NCBI RefSeq assembly: GCF_007833275.1
Contig: NZ_CP042241.1
Span: 2,108,001-2,172,000 of the forward strand
DNA length: 64,000 nt
Origin: Salarchaeum sp. JOR-1
Lineage (GTDB): Archaea; Halobacteriota; Halobacteria; Halobacteriales; Halobacteriaceae
Reading direction: 5' to 3'
The notes beneath the pieces are model-generated. The model worked only from the letters and a program-made list of their open reading frames with translations. It made no database searches and was not told where the DNA came from. Below, piece by piece: positions 49,680 through 58,182 of the stretch (positions are counted from its first letter, which is position 1; each line of letters opens with the position of its first letter). Made by a program: the position numbers and the translations under genes.

Positions 49680-50807
49680 CTAATCGAGGAGGCCGCGGGC
49701 GATGACCTCCTTCTGGATCTCCGAGGTGCCCTCGTAGATGGTCGTTATCTTCGCGTCCCGGTAGTAGCGCTCCACGTCGAAGTCGGTCGTGTAGCCGTAG
49801 CCGCCGTGAATCTGGACGGCCTCGTTCGTGATGTCGACGGCTGCCTCGCTCGCGTGGTACTTCGCCATCGCCGCCGCCTCCTGGTAGTTCTCGCCCCGGT
49901 CGGCCTTCGCGGCCGCATTCCGGCAGAGGAGGCGAGAGGCCTGGAGTTCGGTTCGCATCTCCGCTATCTTCTCCCGAATGCTCCCGAACTGGCCGATGGG
50001 CTGGTCGAACTGCTCGCGGTCGTTCGCGTACGCGACCGCGTCGTCGAGCGCGGCCTGCGCGAGTCCGACCGCCTGCGACGCGATGCCGACGCGGCCGCCC
50101 GTGAGGATGTGCAGCGCCGCCGACAATCCTTCTCCCTCCGGCGTCAATCGGTTCTCAGCGGGGATGCGGGCGTCGTCGAACGTGAGCGTCGTCGTGTCGC
50201 TCGCGCGCAGCCCGAGTTTGTCCTCGCGCGGGCCGACGGAGAGGCCGTCGGTGTCCTTCGGCACGACGAACTGCGTGATGCTCCCGGGGTCGTCCCGGTC
50301 GGTCTTCGCGAACAGGACGACGACGCCCGAGCGCTCGCCGTTCGTTATCCACTGCTTCGTGCCGTTGACGACGTACTCGTCGCCGTCGCGGCGCGCCTCC
50401 GTCTCCATCCCCGCCGGGTTCGACCCCGCCTGCGGTTCCGAGAGCGCGAACGCCCCCACCGGACGCCCCTCAGCCATCTCCGGCAGCCAGCGCTCCTTCT
50501 GGGCCTCGTCCCCGAACTCCGCCAGACAGGACGTGGCGAGGCAGTGCACGGAGAGCGCCGTCGCCACCGACAGCATTCCGTACGCCAACTCCTCGTTCAC
50601 CACGCTGTACGTGAGTTTCTCCACGTCCAGCCCCCCGTACGCCTCGGGCACCGTCATCGCCGTCAAATCGAGGTCGGCGAGCGTGTCCCAGACGCCCTCC
50701 GGGAACGACTCCGTCCGATCGGCCTCCGCGGCCACCGGCGCGAGTTCCTCCGCTGCCACCTCACGCGCGACCTCCCGTATCGCCTCTTGCTCCGCAGAGA
50801 GCTCCAT
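49680..50807 (-). CDS. Acyl-CoA dehydrogenase
   Basis: A 375-residue flavoenzyme that oxidises an acyl-CoA to the 2,3-enoyl-CoA. Motifs include FALSEPQAGSNPAGMETEAR (FAD/substrate region), VNGTKQWITNGERSGVVVLF, RVGIASQAVGLAQAALDDAV and the C-terminal TTIYEGTSEIQKEVIARGLL with the catalytic glutamate (YEGT). Chain specificity is not readable. The length matches short- or branched-chain members. ATG 50807 (MELSAEQEAIREVAREVAAE) is chosen over a 15-residue extension. With the fused beta-oxidation enzyme at 30-32 kb it hints at fatty-acid or branched-chain catabolism. Confidence 0.96.
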   Translation of the reverse strand: MELSAEQEAIREVAREVAAEELAPVAAEADRTESFPEGVWDTLADLDLTAMTVPEAYGGLDVEKLTYSVVNEELAYGMLSVATALSVHCLATSCLAEFGDEAQKERWLPEMAEGRPVGAFALSEPQAGSNPAGMETEARRDGDEYVVNGTKQWITNGERSGVVVLFAKTDRDDPGSITQFVVPKDTDGLSVGPREDKLGLRASDTTTLTFDDARIPAENRLTPEGEGLSAALHILTGGRVGIASQAVGLAQAALDDAVAYANDREQFDQPIGQFGSIREKIAEMRTELQASRLLCRNAAAKADRGENYQEAAAMAKYHASEAAVDITNEAVQIHGGYGYTTDFDVERYYRDAKITTIYEGTSEIQKEVIARGLLD

Positions 50808-50894
50808 ACGCAATACTCGCCGGAAGAGGAGAAAAAACGCCTGGTTCCACACCCGCGACTACGCGGCCACGTTCCATCGCACGCACGGCGAGAA

Positions 50895-51392
50895 CTACTC
50901 CTGCGTCACGTCCACGCCGAGTCTGTCCTCGAGTTTCGCGATGAGCGACCCGCCCACGCCCGCGCGGTTCGCCCGCCCCTGCTCGACCGCCAGCAGGTCG
51001 TTCTCGTCGACGCCCAGTTCGTCCGCCAACTCCTCCAACTGCAGCCCCGCTTCCTGTCGAGCCTTCTGAATCGTCCGCCCGTAATCCGAGGAGAGATACG
51101 GGAGCTGGTCGCCCTCGTAGTTCGTGCCTTCCTCCTCCCAGCGCGTCGAATCACCGGTCGCCGCGTCGAACTGCCGCGCCGTGTTCCGCGCCGCCTGCTT
51201 CCGACGCTGCTGTTCTTCCGACACCTCACGCTCCGCCTTCGACGACTCGTCGAGGTTCGCACAGTTCGAACACACCTGCAACTCCGCGCCCGCCACGCTC
51301 GCCGTCGTCAACGACTCCGACGAGGTCCCGCAGAGCTCACAGGACCCACTGGATCCCCCACCGGAGGATCCACCGGTCGAATACTTGGCCAT
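50895..51392 (-). CDS. Multiprotein bridging factor aMBF1-like regulator
   Basis: A 165-residue archaeal MBF1-type protein. After a Gly/Ser-rich start (MAKYSTGGSSGGGSSGSCEL) there is a zinc ribbon with CELC and CSNC pairs (about 18-43). A charged linker follows, then a C-terminal cro-type HTH: YGRTIQKARQEAGLQLEELA and DELGVDENDLLAVEQGRANR. In archaea the protein binds the small ribosomal subunit and has been linked to translation; eukaryotic MBF1 bridges TBP and activators. The gene is single and followed by the repeat region at 51.5 kb only on the opposite side of its start. Confidence 0.9.
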   Translation of the reverse strand: MAKYSTGGSSGGGSSGSCELCGTSSESLTTASVAGAELQVCSNCANLDESSKAEREVSEEQQRRKQAARNTARQFDAATGDSTRWEEEGTNYEGDQLPYLSSDYGRTIQKARQEAGLQLEELADELGVDENDLLAVEQGRANRAGVGGSLIAKLEDRLGVDVTQE

Positions 51393-51755
51393 ACACACCC
51401 CTATGATGGACTACCCATTTTAACACCTCGCTTACCGGCACGAACGCGGACAGAACACGACACCGCGCCCACGACCGACCGCCGAGGCCACGGCCGGCCG
51501 GTGTCGGGCCAAGATATCGCCGCATGCCACCGTGGCTGGTCGATGTTGGTTCGTCAGTAAGTTGTGCGTGGGTGAGCGGGCCGAACCGCTTCGCGGCCCG
51601 GCTGCCACCCGAACCCTCCGGGTTCGGGAGTGTCCCGGTAGGGGAACACCGTGGCTGGTCGGTGTTACGCCGTCAGTAAGTTGTGCGTGGGTGATGTCCC
51701 GGTAGGGGAGATCACCGTGCATCGCAGCGTTGGACGGTGTGTCCGTCCGGTGCGA
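51393..51755. repeat. Tandem degenerate repeat with consecutive hairpins, candidate structured RNA
   Basis: No protein gene is apparent. A 48-bp unit at 51528-51575 recurs at 51647-51694 with five mismatches and no gaps. A 15-bp unit TGTCCCGGTAGGGGA occurs at 51631-51645 and 51695-51709. Hairpins on either strand: GGTGAT...ATCACC (51690-51715) with an inner TCCC/GGGA stem and GGTAG loop, GTGTCCC/GGGAACAC (51630-51649), CGAACCC/GGGTTCG (51610-51626), GGGCCG...CGGCCC, and a long one at about 51717-51756 (GCATCGCA / TGCGATGC plus GGACGG/CCGTCC). It adjoins the 3' end of tRNA-Leu(GAG). The transcribed strand is unknown. Confidence 0.6.
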
Positions 51756-51840
<85 letters not shown>

Positions 51841-51880
51841 TCGCGCGTGTTTCGCTGCACTCCATGGTAGCCGCGGCCAT

Positions 51881-51890
51881 AATAAAACCC
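51881..51890 (-). promoter_or_regulatory. TATA box of tRNA-Leu(GAG)
   Basis: GGGTTTTATT on the minus strand lies about 45 bp before the first tRNA base, allowing a 5' leader of roughly 15-20 nt. Confidence 0.45.
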
Positions 51891-51960
51891 CTACGATTCG
51901 CGGGCCGAGTGGGGGAGGGACGCACGGTAGTGTTTTGGAGCGGGCGACGCAAGCACGCGT

Positions 51961-52518
51961 ATGCAGTCGTTCGTCCGCCGACACACGGTCGGAGTCGCGG
52001 GAGTCGTGAGCGCGCTCGCACTCGGAGTGGTCGTCGCGGCGGTGCGCGGCGTGATTCCCGCCAGCCTCCTCCCGACCTACGAGCCGCTGGTGTCCGTCAT
52101 CCCGCCCCTGAACGCGGTCATCAGCGCGGCCGCCATCACCACCATCGCACTCGGCTGGAGCGCCGCCCGGAGCCGCGACTTCGCCAGACACCGTGCGCTG
52201 ATGGGAACGAGCACCGTACTGTTCGCGGGGTTCCTCGCGCTCTACCTCTACCGGCTCGTCGTCCACGGCACCACCGAGTTCGGGGGCCCCGAGGCGGTGT
52301 ATCAGTTCCTCTACCTCCCGGTGTTGATAGTGCACATGGCGCTCGCGATGGTGTGCGTCCCGCTCGTCGTGTACGCGCTCGTCCTCGCCGGCACGCACAC
52401 CGTCGCGGAGCTCTCCGAGACAGTGCACGCGCGCGTCGGCCGGGTCGCCGCATCGCTCTGGATGGTGTCCTTCTCGCTCGGTATCGTCGTCTACCTCCTC
52501 CTCTACGTCGTCTACTAG
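51961..52518 (+). CDS. DUF420 family membrane protein
   Basis: A 185-residue membrane protein with four to five helices, for example TVGVAGVVSALALGVVVAAV, SVIPPLNAVISAAAITTIAL and FLYLPVLIVHMALAMVCVPL. The conserved ARHRALMGTSTVLFAGFLAL (His in ARHRALM), HGTTEFGG and LPVLIVHM match DUF420, whose members are found near haem-copper oxidase and CtaG-type genes. Histidines inside the membrane may bind haem or copper. That link is family knowledge; no oxidase gene is in the window. It converges on purF by 4 bp. Confidence 0.9.
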   Translation: MQSFVRRHTVGVAGVVSALALGVVVAAVRGVIPASLLPTYEPLVSVIPPLNAVISAAAITTIALGWSAARSRDFARHRALMGTSTVLFAGFLALYLYRLVVHGTTEFGGPEAVYQFLYLPVLIVHMALAMVCVPLVVYALVLAGTHTVAELSETVHARVGRVAASLWMVSFSLGIVVYLLLYVVY

Positions 52519-53984
52519 TCGTCCGCGGACGCGACCACGGGCCGTTCGACTTCGCGGTCGGTCGTCTCGCCGTCGATGTCGTAGGGGTACTCGCCGGTCA
52601 CGCAGCCGAGGCAGAGGTCGTCGCGGTGTTTGCCGATGGCGGACGCGACGGCGTCCACGGAGAGGTAGGAGAGGCTGTCCGCCCCGATCTCCTCGCGTAT
52701 CTCGTCCGTGCTCTTGTCGGCGGCGATGAGTTCCTCGCGGGTGGCCATGTTGATGCCCATGTAGCAGGGCGCGAGGATGGCGGGCGCGCCGATGCGGACG
52801 TGGACTTCCTCCGCGCCCGCGTCCCGCACGAGTTCGACGAGCTGGTTCGACGTGGTGCCGCGGACGATGCTGTCGTCGATGATGGTGACCGACTTCCCCT
52901 CGACGGTCGAGCGGATGGGGTTGAGTTTCAGGCGGACCGCGCGCTCGCGGGCTTCCTGCGTCGGCATGATGAACGTCCGGCCGACGTACCGGTTCTTCAT
53001 CAGGCCTTCCGCGAACTCGACGCTCGCGCCGTCCTCGTGGGCGGCGTCGGAGTACCCGGACGCGAACGCGCGCCCCGAGTCGGGAACCGGCATCACCACG
53101 TCGGTGTCCACGCCGGACTCCGCCCAGAGTTCGCGGCCCAAGTCCCGCCGGACTTCGTAGACGAGCTCGTCGTCGATGACGGAGTCCGGGCGAGCGAAGT
53201 AGACGTACTCGAAGAAGCAGTGCGCGCTCCGGTCGCGCTCGAACAGCTGGTAGGAGTCGAAGCCCGTGCCGTCCTCGTGGAGAACGACGAGTTCGCCGGG
53301 TTTCACGTCCCGGACGAGGTCGCCGCCGAGGGTGTCGATGGCGGCGGATTCCGAGGTGATGACGTAGCCGTCGTCGAGTTCGCCGATGCAGAGCGGGCGG
53401 TTGCCCTCCGGGTCGCGGACGCCCATCACGGTGTCGTCGTGCATGATGGTGAGCGCGTACGACCCGTGGATGCGCTCCATCGTTCGCTTGACCGCCCTGA
53501 CGAGGTCGGCCTCCAGGAGGTTTCGCGCGATGTCGTGCGCGATGACTTCGGTGTCGCCGTCGCTCGTGAACGCGTGACCGGTCGCCTCGAGTTCGTCACG
53601 AACCTCGGCGGCGTTCACGAGGTTGCCGTTGTGGCTCAGGCCGAGCGCGCCCCCACGAAACGACACGGAGAACGGCTGCGCGCAGGACTTGTCGAGGCTT
53701 CCCTCGGTGGGGTATCGGACGTGTCCGAGACCAGTGCTGCCGGTGAGGGCGTCGATGTCGGACTCGTCGAAGGCGTCGCCGACGAGCCCCATCTCGACGT
53801 GCTGGTGTTGCTGGAAGCCGTCGTGGGTGACGATGCCAGCCGACTCCTGGCCGCGGTGCTGGAGCGCGTACAGCGCGTAGTACGTCGGGAGCGCCGCGTC
53901 TCGCTCCGCGAGGCTGATGCCGACGACGCCGCACTTCTCGGTCATTCCGGTCGCGGGGCGGCTCGCGCCAGCGCCATCTTCCAT
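52515..53984 (-). CDS. purF: Amidophosphoribosyltransferase PurF
   Basis: A 489-residue enzyme of the first purine step, making phosphoribosylamine from PRPP and glutamine. The Ntn glutaminase cysteine is in MTEKCGVVGI (Cys about 17), preceded by a short extension MEDGAGASRPATG that would need removal or be the propeptide. The PRTase domain has the PRPP loop VTIIDDSIVRGTTSNQLVEL. Fe-S cluster cysteines of the B. subtilis type are plausible in APCYMGINMA and DDLCLGCVTGEYP. ATG 53984 is chosen because GTTTTTAT at 54009-54016 lies about 28 bp before it. ATG 53945 would remove the extension. Confidence 0.96.
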   Translation of the reverse strand: MEDGAGASRPATGMTEKCGVVGISLAERDAALPTYYALYALQHRGQESAGIVTHDGFQQHQHVEMGLVGDAFDESDIDALTGSTGLGHVRYPTEGSLDKSCAQPFSVSFRGGALGLSHNGNLVNAAEVRDELEATGHAFTSDGDTEVIAHDIARNLLEADLVRAVKRTMERIHGSYALTIMHDDTVMGVRDPEGNRPLCIGELDDGYVITSESAAIDTLGGDLVRDVKPGELVVLHEDGTGFDSYQLFERDRSAHCFFEYVYFARPDSVIDDELVYEVRRDLGRELWAESGVDTDVVMPVPDSGRAFASGYSDAAHEDGASVEFAEGLMKNRYVGRTFIMPTQEARERAVRLKLNPIRSTVEGKSVTIIDDSIVRGTTSNQLVELVRDAGAEEVHVRIGAPAILAPCYMGINMATREELIAADKSTDEIREEIGADSLSYLSVDAVASAIGKHRDDLCLGCVTGEYPYDIDGETTDREVERPVVASADD

Positions 53985-54008
53985 GGATAGTGCTTGAATC
54001 ATCCACAG

Positions 54009-54016
54009 ATAAAAAC
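54009..54016 (-). promoter_or_regulatory. TATA box of purF
   Basis: GTTTTTAT on the minus strand is centred about 28 bp before the ATG at 53984 and about 67 bp before the ATG at 53945. It therefore favours the longer PurF with an N-terminal extension. Confidence 0.55.
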
Positions 54017-54205
54017 ACCCGTGATTGTGCCTCAGTCACCGCCGACACCACCATATAGTGTTCAGTATCGTGCATACAACTGTGGGTCGGTCGCACGTAC
54101 ACAGAACGTGGCGAACCGGGAACGTGCGCGCAGAAGCTGGGGCGATTTCGTCCGAGTCGGCGAAGAGTTCTTGAGACCTCGACCAATTGTGTTAAATGAT
54201 AACGT

Positions 54206-55357
54206 ATGACGCGAAACGGCGACAGTGACGGACGGAGACGACCCCGGGCGGCCACGGACGCGGAACCCGTCCGCCGGAGCGTCGAAGTCGAGTACTGGGT
54301 CGTCGACGACGACGGCGAACTCGCGAGTCCGCGCGGCCTCCTCGACGCCACGGACGGCGTCGAACGAGAGTTCGTCGAACCGCTCGTCGAAGTGAAGACC
54401 ACGCCCTGCGCGACGCCGCAGGCACTCCACGACGAACTCACCGCGCGACTGGACGCGGTGCTCCGGCGGGCGGACGAGCTCGGGAAGAACCTCGTACCGC
54501 TCGCCACGCCGCTCCACGCAGACGAGATACCGGAGCACGACAGCGACCGCACGCGCGTGCAGAACCAGACGCTCGGGGAGTCGTTCGCGTACGTCCGGCA
54601 CTGCGCGGGCACGCACGTCCACGTCGAACAGTGGCCCGGCCACGAGACCGACCAACTGAACGCGCTCACCGCGCTCGACCCCGCGCTCGCGCTCGTGAAC
54701 TCCTCGCCGTACTACCGGGGCGAACGCGTCGCGCCCGGCGCGCGCTCCGACCTCTACCGCCGCCGCGCGTACGCCGACTTCGAACGACAGGGCCGCCTCT
54801 GGCCCTACCTCGACGACACCGAGGAGTGGACGCGGCGCGTCGAGTCCTGCTACGAGTCGTTCACGGCCGCCGCCCGGGACGCCGGCGTCGACCCCGCCAC
54901 CGTCGAGTCGTGCTTCGACCGAGAGAGCGCCGTCTGGACGCCCGTCCAGCTCCGCGAGTCCTTCCCGACCGTCGAGTGGCGCTCGCCGGACGCCGCCCTC
55001 CCGCGCGACGTGCTCCGCCTCGCCAACACCGTCGCCGGCGTCGTCGGCCACGTCCGCGAGGCCGACGTCCGAATCGGGAACGGATCCGGCCGCATCACCG
55101 ATACCGAACTCGTCCTCCCCGCGTTCGACGCCGTCCGCGACTACGTGAACGCCGCCATCTACGACGGCCTCACCGCCGACTCGCTGTGTGACTACCTCGA
55201 CAGAATGGGGTTCGCGGTCGACGCGTACGCTCCCACGACGCGAGCGTTCGAGAAGCAGACGCTGTCGCTATCGGAGGTGCGAGAGCGACGGCTCGAACAC
55301 GCGGAAACGCTGGAAGAAGACGTCCGGCGAACGCGCGCCGTCGCCGAGAGACCCTGA
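54206..55357 (+). CDS. gshA: Glutamate-cysteine ligase family protein (GCS2)
   Basis: A 383-residue GCS2-type carboxylate-amine ligase. The start of the fold is RRSVEVEYWVVDDDGELA (canonical GxExE, here VEVEYW), and the metal- and ATP-binding histidine motif is HCAGTHVHVEQWPGH. Haloarchaea use gamma-glutamylcysteine as their main thiol, and members of this family have been assigned its synthesis. A second helical region ends with LSEVRERRLEHAETLEEDVR. The first 25 residues (RNGDSDGRRRPRAATDAEP) are an extension not needed for the fold, but no start codon lies closer. It is divergent from purF with 220 bp between. Confidence 0.82.
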   Translation: MTRNGDSDGRRRPRAATDAEPVRRSVEVEYWVVDDDGELASPRGLLDATDGVEREFVEPLVEVKTTPCATPQALHDELTARLDAVLRRADELGKNLVPLATPLHADEIPEHDSDRTRVQNQTLGESFAYVRHCAGTHVHVEQWPGHETDQLNALTALDPALALVNSSPYYRGERVAPGARSDLYRRRAYADFERQGRLWPYLDDTEEWTRRVESCYESFTAAARDAGVDPATVESCFDRESAVWTPVQLRESFPTVEWRSPDAALPRDVLRLANTVAGVVGHVREADVRIGNGSGRITDTELVLPAFDAVRDYVNAAIYDGLTADSLCDYLDRMGFAVDAYAPTTRAFEKQTLSLSEVRERRLEHAETLEEDVRRTRAVAERP

Positions 55358-55358
55358 G

Positions 55359-55535
55359 TTAGTTGTCGCCGGTCTTGCCCTGCCACTCGTAGTCGCGGCG
55401 CTTGGCGGACTTGCCGAAGCCACAGGACGAACATTTGCCCTTCTTCACGTGGTAGGATTTCTCGCCGCACCGGCGGCACTTGACGTGCGTGGTGGTGTTC
55501 TTCTTGCCCTGGCTGGGAGTTCCGGAGCCGGTCAT
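55359..55535 (-). CDS. rpl37e: 50S ribosomal protein L37e
   Basis: A 58-residue zinc-finger ribosomal protein: [20 protein letters not shown], then [20 protein letters not shown]. The four zinc ligands are Cys20, Cys23 (CRRC) and Cys35, Cys38 (CSSC). The lysine/arginine-rich surface binds 23S rRNA. Its ATG overlaps the LSm stop by 4 bp, the well-known lsm-rpl37e pair of haloarchaea. The length is typical (56-60). Confidence 0.97.
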   Translation of the reverse strand: MTGSGTPSQGKKNTTTHVKCRRCGEKSYHVKKGKCSSCGFGKSAKRRDYEWQGKTGDN

Positions 55536-55717
55536 GGTTTGATGGTAACGACGTTGTCGCCCCGGATAACGGTTGTGTCTTCGCCGTCTTCGAGGACGAG
55601 GTTCATGTGCTGGTCGTAGCCGGTGAGGACGCCCTCGAAGATTTCGCCGTCCTTGAGGTGGACGGAGACGGGTTCGTCGAGGGAGTCCTCCAGGATGTCG
55701 AGAGGTCGACCGCTCAT
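55532..55717 (-). CDS. lsm: LSm (Sm-like archaeal) protein
   Basis: A 61-residue Sm-fold protein, [20 protein letters not shown], with Sm1 [30 protein letters not shown] in parts and Sm2 [12 protein letters not shown]. It forms RNA-binding heptamer rings that hold small RNAs. It is shorter than eukaryotic Sm proteins, as usual in haloarchaea. ATG 55717 is used; an in-frame GTG lies two codons upstream. The stop overlaps rpl37e by 4 bp. Confidence 0.96.
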   Translation of the reverse strand: MSGRPLDILEDSLDEPVSVHLKDGEIFEGVLTGYDQHMNLVLEDGEDTTVIRGDNVVTIKP

Positions 55718-55757
55718 ACCCACACTCCGGCCCGTCGCACGCTTAAATATATCGGAC

Positions 55758-56819
55758 TTATATGTCGATCGTGAAGGCGTTGCGGCCGGATTCGCGGTCG
55801 GCGACAGCGGCGAGGAGATCGGCTGCTGCGTCGAGGTCGCGCTGGTCGACGACCTCCGCGGGCGTGTGCATGTAGCGGTTCGGGAGGCCCAAATTGAGAG
55901 ACGGAACGCCGCTCCGACTCGTGTAGAACGCGTCGGCGTCCGTGCCGGTGCGGATGCCGGCTGCCTGGAGTTGCACGCCGATGGCTTCGGCGTCGGCGGC
56001 GTCGCGAACCGCGGCGACGAGGTCGCGGTGGTTCGTGGAGCCGCGCGCGACCACGGGCCCGTCGCCGAGGCTGATTTCGTTGTGCCTCTCGCGAGGGAAC
56101 TCGGGGCTGTCGGAGGCGTGCGTCACGTCCACGGCGACGGCGGCGTCCGGATCCACGTCGTAGCCGACCATTCGCGCGCCCTGCAGGCCGACCTCCTCCT
56201 GGACGGTGGAGACGGCGTGCACGGTGGAGTCGACGCCGCGTTCGGCGGCGCGCCTGAGGGCTTCGGCGGCGACCCAGATACCGACTCGGTTGTCGAGGCC
56301 GCGCGCCGCTATCCTGTGCCCGGCGAGGTCGTGAACGCCTTCCGCGACCGTGATGGGGTCGCCGACGGAGACGAGTTCGCGCGCCTCCGCCTCGTCCTCC
56401 GCGCCGACGTCGACGGTCATCTCGCCGATGTCGTCGTACTCCTCGTCCGTGGAGTCGCGGAGGTGGATGGCGGTCTGACCGATGACGCCGTTCACGGGGC
56501 CGTCGTCCGCGTGCACGACGACGTGCCGGCCCTTCGAGACGGACTTATCGGAGCCGCCGACGGGCGTGAGGTGGATGAAGCCGTCGTCGTCCACTTTCGC
56601 GACCATGTAGCCGATTTCGTCGGCGTGCCCGCCGAACAGGAACTCGGGGCCGTCGCCGCCCTCGTAGACGGCGACCGCGTTCCCGTACGCGTCGGTGTGC
56701 ACGTCGTCCGCGAACGATTCGACGTAATCCACCCAGACGCGCTGGGCGGGCGCTTCGAACCCGGACGGGCTCGCGGTGTCGAGGAGTGCGTCGAGGAACT
56801 CACGGCGGTCTCTGTCCAT
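55758..56819 (-). CDS. M42 family aminopeptidase (TET-like)
   Basis: A 353-residue dinuclear zinc aminopeptidase/glutamyl aminopeptidase family protein. Metal ligands appear in FGGHADEIGYMVAKVDDDGF (His), GLDNRVGIW (Asp), STVQEEVGLQGARMVGYDVD (catalytic EE), VAVDVTHASD and the C-terminal RYMHTPAEVVDQRDLD. M42 enzymes form 12-subunit tetrahedral cages that trim peptides released by the proteasome. ATG 56819 (MDRDRREFLDALLDTASPSG) is chosen over a 24-residue upstream frame with poor composition. Confidence 0.94.
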   Translation of the reverse strand: MDRDRREFLDALLDTASPSGFEAPAQRVWVDYVESFADDVHTDAYGNAVAVYEGGDGPEFLFGGHADEIGYMVAKVDDDGFIHLTPVGGSDKSVSKGRHVVVHADDGPVNGVIGQTAIHLRDSTDEEYDDIGEMTVDVGAEDEAEARELVSVGDPITVAEGVHDLAGHRIAARGLDNRVGIWVAAEALRRAAERGVDSTVHAVSTVQEEVGLQGARMVGYDVDPDAAVAVDVTHASDSPEFPRERHNEISLGDGPVVARGSTNHRDLVAAVRDAADAEAIGVQLQAAGIRTGTDADAFYTSRSGVPSLNLGLPNRYMHTPAEVVDQRDLDAAADLLAAVADRESGRNAFTIDI

Positions 56820-56913
56820 ACTTCGATTCGAAGGCCCGCGACCATGAACGCCACGAAAGCCCGCACGCCGTCGTCCCACAACGGCTAACACGCGCCACGA
56901 CGAACTGTCGGGT

Positions 56914-57138
56914 ATGGGAATCTTCGAGATTCACTTCCACGACAGCGAGTTCGAACCCACGGCGAACTTCGGCCCCGCGGCGGGTGCTGCCGACGAGGAC
57001 GACGAGGGCGTGTCCGGCGAGGAGTCGTCGTTCGAGACCGACGAGGCGACCGCGGGCGGATCGACGGTCGTCCCGGCGCTGGTCGCGCTCGCCGTGCTCG
57101 CGGGCGTCGCGTTCGCCGCGAAGAAACTCCTGAACTGA
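56914..57138 (+). CDS. Small C-terminally anchored acidic protein
   Basis: A 74-residue protein: MGIFEIHFHDSEFEPTANFG, an acidic middle (about 28-46), then the membrane helix VVPALVALAVLAGVAFAA and a final KKLLN. The design is a cytoplasmic acidic head with a C-terminal anchor, or a surface protein inverted. I recall similar short haloarchaeal proteins but no function. It lies 56 bp before the metalloprotease gene on the same strand and could share its transcript. Confidence 0.72.
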   Translation: MGIFEIHFHDSEFEPTANFGPAAGAADEDDEGVSGEESSFETDEATAGGSTVVPALVALAVLAGVAFAAKKLLN

Positions 57139-57193
57139 CGATCCCGCGGAACCGACGCACAAGACCTATTTCGCCGGGTGGCCGAAGATACGT

Positions 57194-58144
57194 ATGAGTA
57201 TTTTCGAGGGCGTTCGTGCGGTCGCGTCCGCCTCCAGCGACTCGCTGGTCGACTGGAACGCGGTCCGTGACGCCGCGAAGTCCGGGACGCCGCCCGGCGA
57301 CCTCACCCTCACCGCGACCGACCGTGAGGCGTACGCGAGGGACGTGCGGGACGCCCGCGAGCGCGTCCGAGAGACGTCCACGCTCGACTTCGACGTGCCC
57401 GAGACGGTGTCGGTGATGAACCGCCACCACTGGATAGACGCGAACGTCGAGACGTTCGAGCGCGCGTTCCACCCGGTGAACGACGTGAACGCCGCCATCC
57501 CCGGCGTCTCCCGCACGCTGAACACGGGCGGCGCGGCGGCCGCACTCTCGTTTCTCGCGCGGAACGTCCTCGGCCAGTACGACCCCCTCCTGCTCGCGGA
57601 CGGCGACGCGCACGAACTCTACTTCGTCCACCCGAACATCGTCGCCGCCGCCGACACCCTCGACGTACCGCTCGCGCGCTTTCGCCGCTGGATCGCGTTC
57701 CACGAGGTCACGCACGCCGCCGAGTTCGGCGCCGCGCCGTGGCTCGCGGACTACCTCGAAGACCGCCTCCGCGCGGGCGTCACCGAACTCGGAGACGAGT
57801 ACCGCCTCGACACCGACGAGTTCGAGGACGTGCTGCTCGCGATGACCGCCGTCGAGGGGTACGCCGAGTTGCTGATGGATCGCGCGTTCGACCGCGAGTA
57901 CGACGACCTCCGCCGGAAACTCGACGCGCGCCGGCGCGCCGGCGGCCCCCTCACCAAACTCTTCCGTCGCCTGCTCGGCCTCGGCTTGAAACGCCAGCAG
58001 TACGAACGAGGGCGGGAGTTCTTCGACGCCGTCGTGGACGCGCGCGGCATGGAGGCCGCCAGCCTCGTCTGGGACGCTCCGGAGAACCTCCCGCGGAGCG
58101 ACGAACTCGACACGCCCGGTCGATGGCTCGCGCGTGTCGCGTAG
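57194..58144 (+). CDS. Zinc-dependent metalloprotease-like protein
   Basis: A 316-residue protein with the zincin motif HEVTHAAEF (HExxH, about residues 169-177). Around it are FRRWIAFHEVTHAAEFGAAP and AVEGYAELLMDRAFDREYDD, the extra glutamate of the latter being a possible third ligand. The N-terminal region contains VMNRHHWIDANVETFERAFH. This matches the family known as F420-biosynthesis-associated zinc-dependent metalloproteases (DUF2342). Peptidase activity has not been shown to my knowledge. There is no signal peptide. Confidence 0.87.
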   Translation: MSIFEGVRAVASASSDSLVDWNAVRDAAKSGTPPGDLTLTATDREAYARDVRDARERVRETSTLDFDVPETVSVMNRHHWIDANVETFERAFHPVNDVNAAIPGVSRTLNTGGAAAALSFLARNVLGQYDPLLLADGDAHELYFVHPNIVAAADTLDVPLARFRRWIAFHEVTHAAEFGAAPWLADYLEDRLRAGVTELGDEYRLDTDEFEDVLLAMTAVEGYAELLMDRAFDREYDDLRRKLDARRRAGGPLTKLFRRLLGLGLKRQQYERGREFFDAVVDARGMEAASLVWDAPENLPRSDELDTPGRWLARVA

Positions 58145-58182
58145 ACCCGAACGTTTTTCGTCTTGAGCACGTAGTTGAAAAT

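Noticed and set aside
51685-51720. Box C/D guide RNA suggested by GTGATGT
   Set aside because: The C box lacks the final GA (RTGATGA expected) and no CTGA D box lies at a suitable distance. The segment is better explained by the hairpin.
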